From Bremia lactucae (lineage: Eukaryota > Oomycota > Peronosporomycetes > Peronosporales > Peronosporaceae), in the NCBI RefSeq assembly GCF_004359215.1, contig NW_027152031.1:1612754-1676753 (forward strand): a DNA stretch of 64,000 bases, written 5' to 3'. The translations under genes were made by a program, and so were the position numbers. Shown here one piece after another: positions 1-10,508 of this stretch. The notes under the pieces are model-generated. The model did not search any database, had not been told where the DNA came from, and saw only the letters and a program-made list of their open reading frames with translations. The stretch's first letter is position 1, and each line of letters begins with the position of its first letter.

Positions 1-1043
1 GCAGAACTCATGCGTCTCGCACGCTGGTTCTTGCCATCGCCCTTTGGGAAGGGAGTCCTCTTGCTGGGCATTTTTGCCCCAGCAGGGACCCTGGCATAGC
101 AGCGAGCCATCATATGGCCGCGCTTGCCGCATTTAAAACAGACCACGTCTGCATTGCCCAACTCCATAGGAGTGGCATCTGTCCTCTCGGCCGACGGCTT
201 ATACCAAGCTGTCGCCGAGGCACTGTTGTAGGATTGCTCCTCAACTAAGGCAATTTGGATTGCCTCTTCCATCGTCGACGGCACCTTTCTGAAAAGGGCC
301 TGTCGCGATGGGCCATGCCGTAGTCCGTTCATAAACGTGGGCACCTTAATGTGCTCCGGAATCGGACCTACGGTTATGGATGCGGACAGCGAGCGCATCT
401 CTTGCACATACTCTTGCAGAGATCGCTTCGCCTGTCGCGCCCCAAAGAAGCGCGCCTGAAGCAACACTTCGTTGTTCGGCGGCTGGTACATGGCGCGAAT
501 CTTATCCTTAAAGATCGCCCATGAGGGGAACGCTTTTCTGTCCGCCATAAGCGCCGAGTAAGCCCACTCTGAGGCCTTACCGCGCAGATGCGACATAGCG
601 TACGACACCATCCGGCTGTCGTCCTCGATGAGCTGGGCGACACCACATTGCTCCACGGCTAAAAGCCAGTGGACAATCGTGTGCGCCGCAGTTCCATCGA
701 ACTTGGGCGGGTCCATCCGAATGGGCCTCGGCTGATGCGGCCGGGCAGAGAGCATCTCAACAGTCCTGTTGAGAGCCTCGCTCCGAGCCTGCTCATGCCT
801 CAGCTCATCCTGAGTCTGAGTGACGGACTCCGCCGCAGCATGGCTCTGTGCCTCGGACGCGGCCCTCCGCTGTCCGAGCACAAATGCCTCAAACTGCTCC
901 AACTGAGCAACATGTTGCTCAGGAGGACTACCCAGGAGCCTGGCCAGGGCTTGTTCACCAAGTCCCTGCGCCATTAGCCCTGCCACCTCCCGATGATGTT
1001 CGGAGAGGTGGGGAAAATGAGCCCAATCAATGTTGAGGCTCAT
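1..1043 (-). CDS. Intact Ty3/gypsy Gag of D-1, partial at window edge
   Basis: Reading the minus strand from the ATG at 1043 gives an uninterrupted frame of 347 codons that leaves the window without a stop. It begins MSLNIDWAHF, has a glutamine/alanine-rich N-terminal half predicted helical, then a retrotransposon-gag core with PPKFDGTAAHTIVHWL and LRGKASEWAYSAL, and a CCHC zinc knuckle CFKCGKRGHMMARC (CX2CX4HX4C) near residue 310, followed by a basic tail. Gag packages element RNA into particles. The homologous D-5 gag at 28640-29710 is broken, so D-1 is the better-preserved copy and could belong to a recently active element. Because it has no stop inside the window it is easy to miss. Whether pol is intact lies outside the window. 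Confidence 0.88.
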   Translation of the reverse strand, partial: MSLNIDWAHFPHLSEHHREVAGLMAQGLGEQALARLLGSPPEQHVAQLEQFEAFVLGQRRAASEAQSHAAAESVTQTQDELRHEQARSEALNRTVEMLSARPHQPRPIRMDPPKFDGTAAHTIVHWLLAVEQCGVAQLIEDDSRMVSYAMSHLRGKASEWAYSALMADRKAFPSWAIFKDKIRAMYQPPNNEVLLQARFFGARQAKRSLQEYVQEMRSLSASITVGPIPEHIKVPTFMNGLRHGPSRQALFRKVPSTMEEAIQIALVEEQSYNSASATAWYKPSAERTDATPMELGNADVVCFKCGKRGHMMARCYARVPAGAKMPSKRTPFPKGDGKNQRARRMSS

Positions 1044-1089
1044 CCTCACGTACACACGCAGAGATGCGGGTCGTGGGAAGGATTTCAAG

Positions 1090-1097
1090 TGCTACCA
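1090..1097 (-). other. Putative primer-binding site of D-1
   Basis: On the minus strand TGGTAGCA starts two bases after the LTR end, the usual place for a tRNA primer-binding site. The same motif follows the LTRs of families A, C (one change) and E. The first eight bases fit the 3' end of eukaryotic initiator tRNA-Met, but the next bases (CTT) do not, so the primer is uncertain. Confidence 0.55.
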
Positions 1098-1099
1098 AG

Positions 1100-1652
1100 T
1101 GTAGGCGGGCACGTCGTAATGCGGCCACGCTCTACTTAGCACACACCCTAGCACAGCGAGGAAGCGGTTTGCACCTGCTTCTCTTGCGTGCAGTGAGGTA
1201 GTTGTGGTGGGCGCGCAAGCGACCTCACCCAACACACTAAGAACTCTGGTGAAGTGACGTCACGGGAGCGGTAATCCGTCTCCTCGTGCGCACTTACCAA
1301 GTAGGTAGTAAATTTCAGACTGATTTATATTTAATAGAATTAAATACAAATACCTATTTTTACCAATTAAAATGATATCTCTATAGATATCATTTAATAT
1401 GTATTGCGAGCGTATCTTTATAGATACCTCGCGTAACTGATGACGCTAGCCGTCATCATGGATGACGCTGGGCGTCATCCCTCCTAATGTGAATGCACCC
1501 ATGTGCATCACATCCACAAGGGTTGGTCACAAATGTGCACCACACCCGAGTGTTGGGTCTAATTACTATTATTTAGTAATTGACCATCCCCTTAAGTACC
1601 AAATGTACTTAATGGGGACTGTGTAACATTAGGGCAACTCTAGCCCGTTACA
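1100..1652 (-). repeat. 5' LTR of D-1 (family D)
   Basis: About 553 bp. On the minus strand it starts TGTAACGGGC at 1652 and ends CCTACA at 1100, just before the primer-binding site of the D-1 gag. The first 30 bases can fold back (TGTAAC with GTTACA, GGGC with GCCC). Homologous LTR sequence occurs at 9345-9845, 29767-29851 and 50446-50556. Beyond 1652 the sequence is unrelated to D elements. Confidence 0.75.
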
Positions 1653-2552
1653 TAACTAGAGCCGTCGAGTACATTTCTTTGAAAGGCTGAATACTCTCAC
1701 TGATCGAAGCGCAAGCCTATAAGAAGGGACAATATGCTGTCACATCAAAAGGAAACCTGAACTTTATTTGCGCTTTGAATGTAAAACTTTCCCTACTTTC
1801 CTATTGAGGGATTTTGACCACCTGATTTCTATCTAGTGCTTGCCACACGTATTACCAATAATAATAAATGGATCTCAATGATTTTACCTATTTTAAATTG
1901 AAAAAGGGTACTTACCAGTAATGTAAACCGTCCCATATTTTCGGCTTAAAAACTGAAGTAAAATAAAATATTCCCCTATCAGACTGTTGGCACTGAGTGT
2001 TGGCATTCGTCTTCATTTCGTTTTTTAGGGTCAGTGCCAAACCGCTAGCCTTACAGTTGTGTTTTGCAAAAACTTGTCATTTGACATCTAAACGTGAGTC
2101 ACCGACTCTAAGCTCCTTCTTCTAAGACAATACTGATACAATGATAGTCATACTCTCTCTGAGGTAGGGATGAGTATTCCATGCTTTGGCGTGAAAACGA
2201 ATCTCGTCGGGCTCCAATCCGTTCTCAGAACGCGGTTCGCGGGTGTTTTGACAGCATTACGCATGACACCGGGTCTGATACTAACATAGTAACGATCCCT
2301 ATAGATGAAAAGTAAGAGAAACCAATTTTCAAGGAGGATCAAGCTCGTCATAGGGCTGAGGCCCTTGTAAAAACAAAAGCCAATTGTGAATGTTGTTTCG
2401 CAGGAGGGCACCTCCGAGCAGAAATATCGGTGAAAGCTTTGTTGCTTTGGAGGACGAAGTGCAACTTCTTTGTAGAAATTTGTTCGAACTGAGAGCATCC
2501 TTTACGCGGGTCAGTCTTTTGACTTTAAACCGTCAGCAGCTCGTTTAGAAGG
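1653..2552. other. No recognisable gene; likely 3' flank of a decayed element
   Basis: A 116-codon minus-strand frame (2148-2498) has no recognisable domain. It lies downstream of the C-1 integrase C-terminus and may be the decayed tail of that element. I see no LTR or RNA gene in 1653-2147. Confidence 0.4.
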
Positions 2553-5500
2553 TCACCGGGAGGATGCAGCAATCTGCGGCAAATACCTTCGTCTCAGCGC
2601 AAGCGCCTTAAAATTCATTAAGAAAAGATCCTGACACGGCATAAGAAAACCAACGTAGAGCACAGGATGTGTACGTAGCTTTCGCGGAAGGTTTAGCAAA
2701 TAACCTAGACCTTTCTTGGCCACCACCGTAAATGGTACAATAAGCACAGGTGCAATTTGATCTTATAGACCGCAGATACTACATCTGTAGGTGGTGTTCT
2801 TAGCATTTATCAAGACCCGGTCACCGGCCGCATAAAAATCAATACAGCTTCTGTCTTCAGCATCCGCTTTTTTTTTGTTTGTCTTGGCTGTCACCCATTG
2901 TATCAAGCACATTTCGTAAGACATTTTGTAGCGTTGCGAAAAACTCGCTTACCTGTTTCCAAACAGTACAGAATTGATATCAGCAAGCCAATCGGCAACT
3001 TCTCCCCCCCAAGCCCTGGACCATGTATTGGTAACTTAGCGAAACGCGTGGGTATGTGAGACCGTTCTCACAAACGGAACCTAGTCTCTAGAGGCATGCA
3101 CAGCGTTGTTCAGAAAACGCAAATTTAACAATCAGGGGCATTGTGCTCCAGCGCTTTGGTACACTCTACGCATAACGTCTTTAATAACGCTACTGACACG
3201 TTCAGTGTGACTATCTGTCTGCGGATGATCCGCTGTGGGCAAGTCCAATCTGGTGCCAAGCACTCAAAAGATCGAGATTTAGAACGTACCCGTAAAACGG
3301 CGGTCTCTATCGGGGACAATTGCAACTGGCAAACCATGTTTCGAAAACGAGACCGATGACACCTTGACTGCACCTTTACCGCAAATCGTATACGAAATAG
3401 CCGCTACGTAAGCCATTTTTGCTCAATCGAGCAACTAAGACCACAATGCCCGTGCTGCCACACGACTCTTTCGGTAGGCAAAAACTAAATCCATAATGAT
3501 GAATTTTCAACATCGAGTAGGTACGCGCAAACTGTCAAGTGGTGCAGTAAGGCAGTGACATGAGCCGAGGGCTAAACCTGTTGGCAAGTTTTGCATGTGC
3601 GAACATAGGTGCTCACCCAACGACAGAGTTTTGGGCAACCAATACTCTGGCTCACCGAGCCGTAGGTGACCGCGATGACAGCTCAAAACAATATCATGTA
3701 CCTCATAAAGGGAATGATACTTCAATTCCTCATCAAGAAGAACTACGACGCGGAGGATCCGCTGCATCTGTCCAATAACACAAAAAGCCATTATCAAAAG
3801 GATTTCGATGCAAATCGGTACTCAATCGTGCCGACAACCCATGTTTGTACCTATAAGCTCATTGCTCCCAAGAGCTCGCAGCGTACACACTGTTTATCCT
3901 TGACATATGCCGAATGGATTAAATCAGTGATTGGCGGCATTAAAGTCATACCTACGAGCAAGCTCATAAGGTGCGTGATAACGCATCTCTGGTGTGCGTG
4001 ATAACGCATCAGTCATAGCATCAGCTTTCCAGGCTTATACTTCATGTCGAAGTTATATTTGGCGAAGAATGAAAGCCATCGAGCCATTATCTGTGAGAGA
4101 TAAGGCGACTTAGTCGTGGTGTGTGAAGAACCATGATCTGTTCACAAAGGCTTCGAGCCAACCAGATGTAGCATTAGAAAGCTCTCAAGGCATCATCAGC
4201 CATTCCAACAGCATACTGCTTGGGGTGCTAACTGCTGTAAGCGAGATATCAGTATCTCGCATGAGCAGCTGATAATAACCACCGAATAAGTCGAGCGCAC
4301 TGTATATTGTACATCCACCATATTATATGAAGAATGTCCTATCTAGAAATAAGTGTCTGCGCTGGTATGATAACAACATTATGGTTAATATAAAAGTGCA
4401 CAACGCGTCGTTTACCATTTGGCTTTCTGACACAAATACTGGTGTCGAATGGGACATTTTACTTTCGCGTACCATTCCAGCCACGTGCTTAGCACAGAAG
4501 AATCGTATATAGCATCACACGGTTCCGCCATTGTCCTGTAGCACTGTATATGGTTTCAAGGACCAAATCAATCTCGTGACGTATACATTTGTTAGGAGGT
4601 AAAACCGACGGTGGATTATGACACACTATGCGAGAAGAATATCTTTAATTGGCCGAAGTCATCCACATATATTTCGTCTTGCTCTACAAGATCACGAAGC
4701 GATGGGATAGCCTCAAGACTAACACTACACGCAATGTTACCAGTCACACTATTGGCGTGTGTATAGCCATGCGCTAAAATTATTCTGTGACATTTTAGAC
4801 GCAACGTGTCTCGCCGTATCTCACTATTCTGTCTGCTTCTCGATGTCAAGACATTACCTCCCATAGAGGCCGGAACATTCATGTTCGCAAGTTTAACAGT
4901 TCTACTACCGTAATTTGCTTTATACAACAGCTGATGTCCAATCCGACATCCGATAAGGATTTACGTATCTCAAACCCATCATCAGTGGAACGTTTGCGCG
5001 TCAACTTTATCAAGCGGGTCTAGCCCAGAATGCCTCGGTATTCCGCAAACAGTGTACTCAGTGTGGTGCCATCTCACCCAACCTTACCCAGTAGATTTAA
5101 AGTACCATCATACGTGTATCTGGGGAGTCATACCCTGATGACTCGGCTCTAATCCCACAATGCTTTCGGCATTAAAAGATTCGTATTCACAACGAGTATT
5201 ACTAAATGTAGCACGTGCCGTACCCCCAATCATAAATGAGCCACGTTCAAAAGTAATGTTTCAACATTGGACTTGATAATCTAAGACATTTCGATGTCCA
5301 GCACGCTGACAGACTCTGTCAGTGGCTTGCACCAACAGCGCTTTTTGCTGCCTAGCAAAGGTGGGTTCATGACTCCAAAACCTCGCTAGAAGCATTGCGT
5401 GTTGACCTAAGGTCTTAGACCTCCAATCAATCCATGTATCATGGTAATCAAGCCAGGCCATATCAAGGATGAGCTCATATCACGAATCCAGGCTAAGGAC

Positions 5501-5744
5501 AAAACAGAGCACCATACTGTTAAACTCCAAAAAAACTATACACCTAAGTTCAAAAACTATGAAAGGAACGGTTACACGAGTCCCAATCGCAAAGCGAACA
5601 GTTATTAAATCTCTTTAAGCGCCTCATCATATCGCTGATTTCCTTCGTGGGGACGTTGTCGAACATAACTGCAAGACGATTCTTAATCAATATGATGATT
5701 TGTGGTTCATCAGAGCGCTCAACAGTCGCCCTTGAGACTAACAC
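2553..5744 (-). pseudogene. C-1: decayed Ty3/gypsy pol (family C)
   Basis: Minus-strand pieces occur in the correct order but in shifting frames. They are protease start (5550-5744, LVSRATVE; the catalytic DSGA region is degraded), protease end (5261-5461, WIDWRSKTLG), protease-RT spacer (4616-4927, sharing NVPAS and EAIPSL with C-2), an RT fragment (about 4190-4330, DISLTAVSTPSS), RNase H (about 3990-4190, MARWLSFFAKYNFDM), the integrase zinc region (3507-3797), the integrase core tail (about 3125-3400, TADHPQTD), and the integrase C-terminus (2553-2747, PFTVV, LRTHPVLYVG). Most of the RT palm is deleted. The closest relative in the window is C-2 at 30-35 kb. Dead by frameshifts, deletions and stops. 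Confidence 0.75.
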
Positions 5745-6277
5745 GACGGGCTTGTGTATTCACGCCCCTTGCTATTAAGGCACTGAGCTCTCTAGGGCTA
5801 GACATGTTGATTCTCACCTCTCAGTTTCGCGTGCACCGATTGGGCATAGACCCATTTGTGATTTATACGGATCATGCATCACTGCGGACCGCAATAAACT
5901 CACCGCACCTCTCGCCTAGAATGGCAAGATGGCTAACATTCTTCTATGAGTTTAATTTCAAAGTTGAATACAAGCCGGCTAAGTCGAATGTCTTAGCTGA
6001 CGCTTTATCGCGCAGACCAGACTTCGAGGCAAGACACCAGGAAAGTGTGTCTCGTGCTAAGGCACAAGCTGAATTGTCAACGTTGGCAGCCATGAAGTTC
6101 TACCACGTGGTGAGCTCGTTAGCCTCCGAAAAAAAGGAGAGCTACAATCAGGACGAGCATTGTCGCCGGCTGTTTGATCACTTCGGTGGACGAAAAATGC
6201 CGTCTCACCTGAAGGCTAAGCTTTGTCGGTTTGGAAACAGAGATGGTCTATTATGGCATCAGCTGTCACCTTTGTGA
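5702..6277 (+). pseudogene. D-2 RNase H C-terminal part and tether
   Basis: A 191-codon frame carrying the end of a Ty3/gypsy RNase H: FVIYTDHASLRTA, SPRMARWLTFFYEFNF and VLADALSRRPDFEA, then a tether toward the integrase. The upstream part of the frame (5702-5800) is out of register with the family, so the first catalytic half and the RT are missing. It abuts the C-1 protease on the opposite strand at about 5740, a truncation junction. Confidence 0.72.
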
Positions 6278-6283
6278 TCCCTT

Positions 6284-7215
6284 GAAACCTATGTCCCTCA
6301 TGATACAGATCTTAAACTGATGATCCTTCACGAGCTCATTGATGAACCATCGAGCGGGCATCTGGGCCGTGGGAAGACATTCTTACGAGTGTCAGAGGAA
6401 TTTTGGTGGCCACATCTATATCGATGGGTGGCCAACTATATTCGCTTCTGCGAACAGTGTCAGCGCATAATACTGCACCGTCCAGCAGTGCGCCATTGAA
6501 GCCGCTGTCGATTCCAACGGATGTTGGAGGTCGGTAAGTCTGGACTTCATGTTTGGCATGCCGCCCGATCATGAGGGTCGGAAGGGGCTTGTCGTCTTTG
6601 TAGTCAGACTGAGCAAAATGGTGAGTTTAGCACCATGTAAGACATCGATTACAGGCAAGGAGGCAGCTCTCATGTTCCTGGATTATGTTTACCAACTACA
6701 CGGGATGACCGAGCCCATAGTATCGGACCGGTATCCACGTTTTACGTCTGGTTTTTGGCGACATGTGTTCGAGCTGCTAGGTATAAGCTCAATATGTCGA
6801 CTGCGGATCATCCCCACGCCGATGGCCAAACAGAACGTGCCAATCGTGTCGTGGCGGAAGTCTTACGCACTTCGTAACTCCCAAAGGATGAAGCAAGCAA
6901 TTGCCCTTTGTGGAGTTGGCTATAAATAACAGTGTCGACACCAGTTCAGGTGAGACACCGTTTCATATTAACGGACTGCGCTATCCTCGGATGCCAGTCT
7001 CGTTTGTGCGCAGCTTGAGGCTTAGTAAGGGAGGGCCCTTCACTACGCTCGGTGCGAAAGAGGGACATAGTTTCGCTAATTTGACAATGACTCGTGAGGG
7101 TATCATGTCAACGACCGAAACTTGCCTTAGTGACCCTGCCGGTTTAGCAGTGGTCAGTATGGAGTCACGGCAAGAAATGCCAGTGCTCCTAAAAGATAAC
7201 GATGTTCGTGATTGA
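6284..7215 (+). pseudogene. D-2 integrase: zinc region and DDE core, broken
   Basis: The zinc-binding HHCC region is readable at about 6300-6470 (SGHLGRGKTF and FCEQCQR). The core follows at 6549-6929, with LDFMFGMPPD holding the first catalytic Asp and IVSDRYPRF the second. Then 6901-7215 carries the downstream part (VELAINNSVDTSSGETPF). Frames change at about 6500 and 6900, so no full integrase is made. The enzyme would insert the element cDNA. Confidence 0.75.
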
Positions 7216-8255
7216 TAACTACGTCCTATGACCTACCTCTTGGTGGTGTTATAGGCAATTTTGTTGCTTACGCGTGACCGTGGTTCAACGCTTAGTGTAT
7301 GATCGATTAGCCCTCTTACAAAAAGTCCGTGACGCGATTGCAAGCGCACAGGATAAGCAAAAGCAATGTGCGGACTAAAATGGTCGCAAAAACAGTAAAC
7401 GCTTTAGAGTAGATAATTCAGTACTACTAAGTATTGCTAATTCTATTTAAAAATGCAGTTTCTATACTACCTGGAAATACTACAAAATTAGTGCCGCGTA
7501 TCATCAGGCCGTTTACGGTGGTCGAGGAGATTGAATTTCTAAATTATAGACTCACACTCCCGTCGTATAAGAAGACGCAGCCCGTCTTTACGTGGGTCGT
7601 CTGAAATGGTATGTTGATTCAGAAGAGATCACATACCCCCATCCGTCTAAGGAGACCAATGGTGACGACACGCCGACTGTGCGTCGAGCGCTGATCTGGT
7701 GAGAGAGACGGGGAGGGTAAAACAATTCCAGCGGAACGACTCCTCCCACCACGATACGGACTTGGAGAGCGAGGGAAATCACGCACTGTAACGAGGACCT
7801 CTCAGCATCAGCTTTTCCACAAAGGTCCAGCAAAAGTTTCAGCTTTCGGTAACCCTCTCGATCCTTCGCGCGGATATCGTGCAGACCAGAAGTAGTGGTG
7901 AGACTTGACTTTTGAGATTGCCGATCCGTCGTTCAGCAGCGCAGCGCTTGCAACTTAACGGAAGCGGGATATATTGCCGCGAGTAGGTGGCGAAATCGCC
8001 GCTCCTATAGGTCACCGCCTGCACTGATGGATGCTGCTGGGAACCAACGATCCTTGTTGGAAGGTTAATTGCCCACCACTTCCTTGTTGGAAGGTTAGTT
8101 GCTCGCCGCTCCATGCAGCAGAAGCTTCGAATCCTCGTCCTGTGAAGAGGATACCCAAGAGGTATAACTCTTGGGAACCGGTCGACGCCCTGCGCGTCGA
8201 CGTACCAGGCCTGGTGTCTGCCTATGAGAAGGAGCATCAGTTGTCGCTCCGTTAG
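7216..8255 (+). pseudogene. D-2 integrase C-terminus and chromodomain relic
   Basis: 7380-7720 aligns with the intact-looking integrase C-terminus of D-3 (24323-24540): RFRV, PFTVV and LYVGRLK are readable in different frames. 8031-8255 ends in a chromodomain tail, SWEPVDALRVDVPGLVSAYE, matching D-3 and family A. The chromodomain of chromoviral integrases is thought to bind histone marks and direct insertion. This region overlaps the 3' part of the convergent aORF. Confidence 0.62.
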
Positions 8256-8299
8256 TTCCGAATGGACTAGCAGGGGCGGCAGGATGAGAAGAAAGAGTA

Positions 8300-9192
8300 C
8301 CGTCCATTATTTCCTCACACGCAAGCAAGCGAAGCTAAGTCGCTGCGACCATTGTTTCGCCACATTGTAATGTGGCTGAAAGCGGCGCAGGAATTCCGGT
8401 TCGTAATGGTCGGTTGATTTATTCAAATGCAGCACGACCGGGATGTGGGAAACACGACCAAGGGACTCCTACTGAGCCTTCCATAAACTATAGATGCGAT
8501 GCCATAATAATTATGTGCATCTAGAGTAGCGCGCTCCAGGAGCGACGCATGGGTTCCATCCGAATAAGGCCATTCGGATGGAGGTGGCATCGGTGTATGC
8601 CACCAGTCACATAGCCGCGTTCAGTTCAACTGGCTTGTGACACTGACTGGACACGTTCACGTGCCTTCGGTGGAGCTTTAATCTCAGTCTCTTTTGCGTC
8701 AGACCCATTGTTTATGATGGTCTGAACGACAGATGATGAGGTTCTATCTAAGTGAGAAGCAGCTGCACCTCTATGGGCAGTTCTCTCATAAATGGTTGCT
8801 GCATAGCAGACGACGAGACAGTAACCTCGTTACCGTAAGGCAGGTTTGCCTTCGCAACGTTGAGCGTCTCCATGTTAGAAGCAATGGTTGGAGTTTGGAT
8901 TGGCAATATAGCGCCATCTCCTCTCTCATTAGATCGCTGTGCTCATCACTTCTACTGGGGTGATGGAAGCGGTTCACTGTAGACAACTATGAGCGACGGA
9001 TCTACATCCTCACTGCGAAATAGGATGGATCATTAAGTCCAGTTAGCAGCGCGAAAGCAGCATCAGTAGCTGTCGGTGTTTCAACAGAAATATTTCGCTA
9101 CGGCGCCGTTTATATCTGCGCGTGTGTTTCGTGGGTGGTTGTCTGGGTGTATTCGCAGACGACCCATCAGCTTTGCTCCTCTTAGGTGGCAT
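8300..9192 (-). pseudogene. D-2 antisense ORF (aORF), decayed
   Basis: Minus strand, converging on pol. It opens at an ATG at 9192 with a basic, NLS-like start (MPPKRSKADG, then an RRYKRRRSE segment). After a frameshift it reads EDVDPSLIV, followed by MUNs-like acidic/serine stretches and ILPIQT, matching the D-3 aORF step by step, and ends with YEPEFLRRF and QRLSFACLR. Several stops and shifts show it is dead here. Its position between the chromodomain and the polypurine tract is the same as in D-3 and family A. Function unknown; the similarity is to other copies in this window only. Confidence 0.6.
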
Positions 9193-9330
9193 GTCAGGCG
9201 CCGTCTGATGACAAAGATGTACACATACTGGTCGCTAAGAATGGCTGAGAGGACGAAAAGCTGCGCGTAAAGCAACTCGCCGTCCCTCATTCCTCCCATT
9301 GACGATCTTACAAAATGTTAAATTGCTCTT

Positions 9331-9343
9331 CAAGAGGGGAGTG
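9331..9343 (+). other. Polypurine tract of D-2
   Basis: AAGAGGGGAGTGT lies directly upstream of the TGTAACGGG start of the 3' LTR, the expected plus-strand priming site of an LTR retrotransposon. Confidence 0.7.
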
Positions 9344-9344
9344 T

Positions 9345-9845
9345 TGTAACGGGTCAAAGTTGCCCTACGTTACTCAAACCCGTTGAATACACTTTTTGTA
9401 CTTAACGGCATGGTCAATTACTTTATGAAATTAGACATGCCACTTGGGTGGGATGAGAGATGTTAGTAATGGGTAATTAATTATTGGTGCCCAAAGTGAC
9501 CCACCCTTGTGTATGTGATGCACATAGGTTCATTCACATTGGAACGGATGACGGCTAGCGTCATCCGTAAGCCGAGGTATTCAGATAATACGCTCGCCAC
9601 GTAGAGGTGCACATCTACGGGGATGGCATCTATTAATTAAAAAATATTTTGTTTATTTCGAGTAAATATAAATCAGTCTTTAAGCTACTTCCTAGTTAAC
9701 AAGTGCGCACGTTAAGCCAGCGTGACGATACTTTTACTAAGGTACTTAGTTCGTTAGGTGAGATCGCTTAGGTGCCCACCAACTACCTCACTACACGTGA
9801 GAGAAGACGGTCAAACCGCTTGCTCACTGTGCTTAAAGGTGTGTG
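9345..9845 (+). repeat. 3' LTR of D-2, interrupted by A-1
   Basis: It starts TGTAACGGGTCAAAGTTGCC and follows the D-1 LTR through its length to the GTGTGTG stretch at 9839-9845, where the A-1 LTR begins. The last ~60 bp of the LTR are not found here, so A-1 inserted inside this LTR. Confidence 0.7.
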
Positions 9846-10349
9846 TGTAACGGGGCACCTTTCACTAGTACTAATCCGTACTAGCTAACCTTACACTGAT
9901 TACAGTTTAGGCGCATCGAAATTTCATGTACACAAAGGTACAGAGGAAGATTATTATGAAGCTAATGATCTTTAGCTTAAAGGTCTAGACTAAGGCTTTA
10001 GAATAGAGAAAAAGTAAAACTGTGTTAATATATTGATCTTTCTACGTAACGATCTTCTATCTACTGCTGAATTTCTTATATTCACAACTAACTAAGTATG
10101 GCGCCTCTTTGCGCACCGCACATTCGTGTCTTATAACGATTAGGAGGGTTGATTTAGACTTGAACTAACCAATCAATAGAGCTAATGTGATGCATCAATA
10201 TTATCCAATTTGGTTATATTGAAACTATTTAAGTCAAAATTAATAAAGATAAATAATTCGTACTTCTTTATTTATTTCCTCTCGTAAGAAATAAAATTAA
10301 TTTGCCACTTAGAGGAAATAGTACTTATGTAACGGGACACCCCGTTACA
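9846..10349 (-). repeat. 3' LTR of A-1 (family A)
   Basis: About 504 bp, bounded by TGTAACGGGG on both strands. On the minus strand its first 22 bases form a 9-bp hairpin, TGTAACGGG with CCCGTTACA around GTGT. On the minus strand it is preceded by the purine-rich AACGGGGGTGA (10350-10360), a likely polypurine tract. It differs considerably from the other family A LTRs, so it is old or a subfamily. Confidence 0.62.
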
Positions 10350-10508
10350 TCACCCCCGTTAACCAACAGTCTCTATTGTGAATGATGTAGGGTAACAGAA
10401 AATTCTATTATGTAACTTCCTGTAATTTTGCATTATTCGCTTTAATTAAATTACTTTGCATCATTGATTTTGGCTAGAATTTACATGGCGACAAATTAGT
10501 CTGCGCGC
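10350..10508 (+). promoter_or_regulatory. Region between 3' LTR and aORF start of A-1
   Basis: 159 bp holding the minus-strand polypurine tract at its left end, then AT-rich sequence leading to the aORF ATG at 10509. A promoter for the aORF would have to lie here or in the antisense of the LTR. TCATT-type initiator-like sequence occurs about 45 bp before the ATG, but this is weak evidence. Confidence 0.3.

Noticed and set aside
669..977. Plus-strand frame beginning MDNRVRRSSIELG, found again at 29336-29605
   Set aside because: It is opposite the gag of D-1 and D-5. Its conservation follows from gag conservation.
1653..2552. tRNA or other structured RNA genes in the non-coding stretches
   Set aside because: No cloverleaf or A/B-box pair convincing by eye in any intergenic region; a covariance-model scan would be needed.
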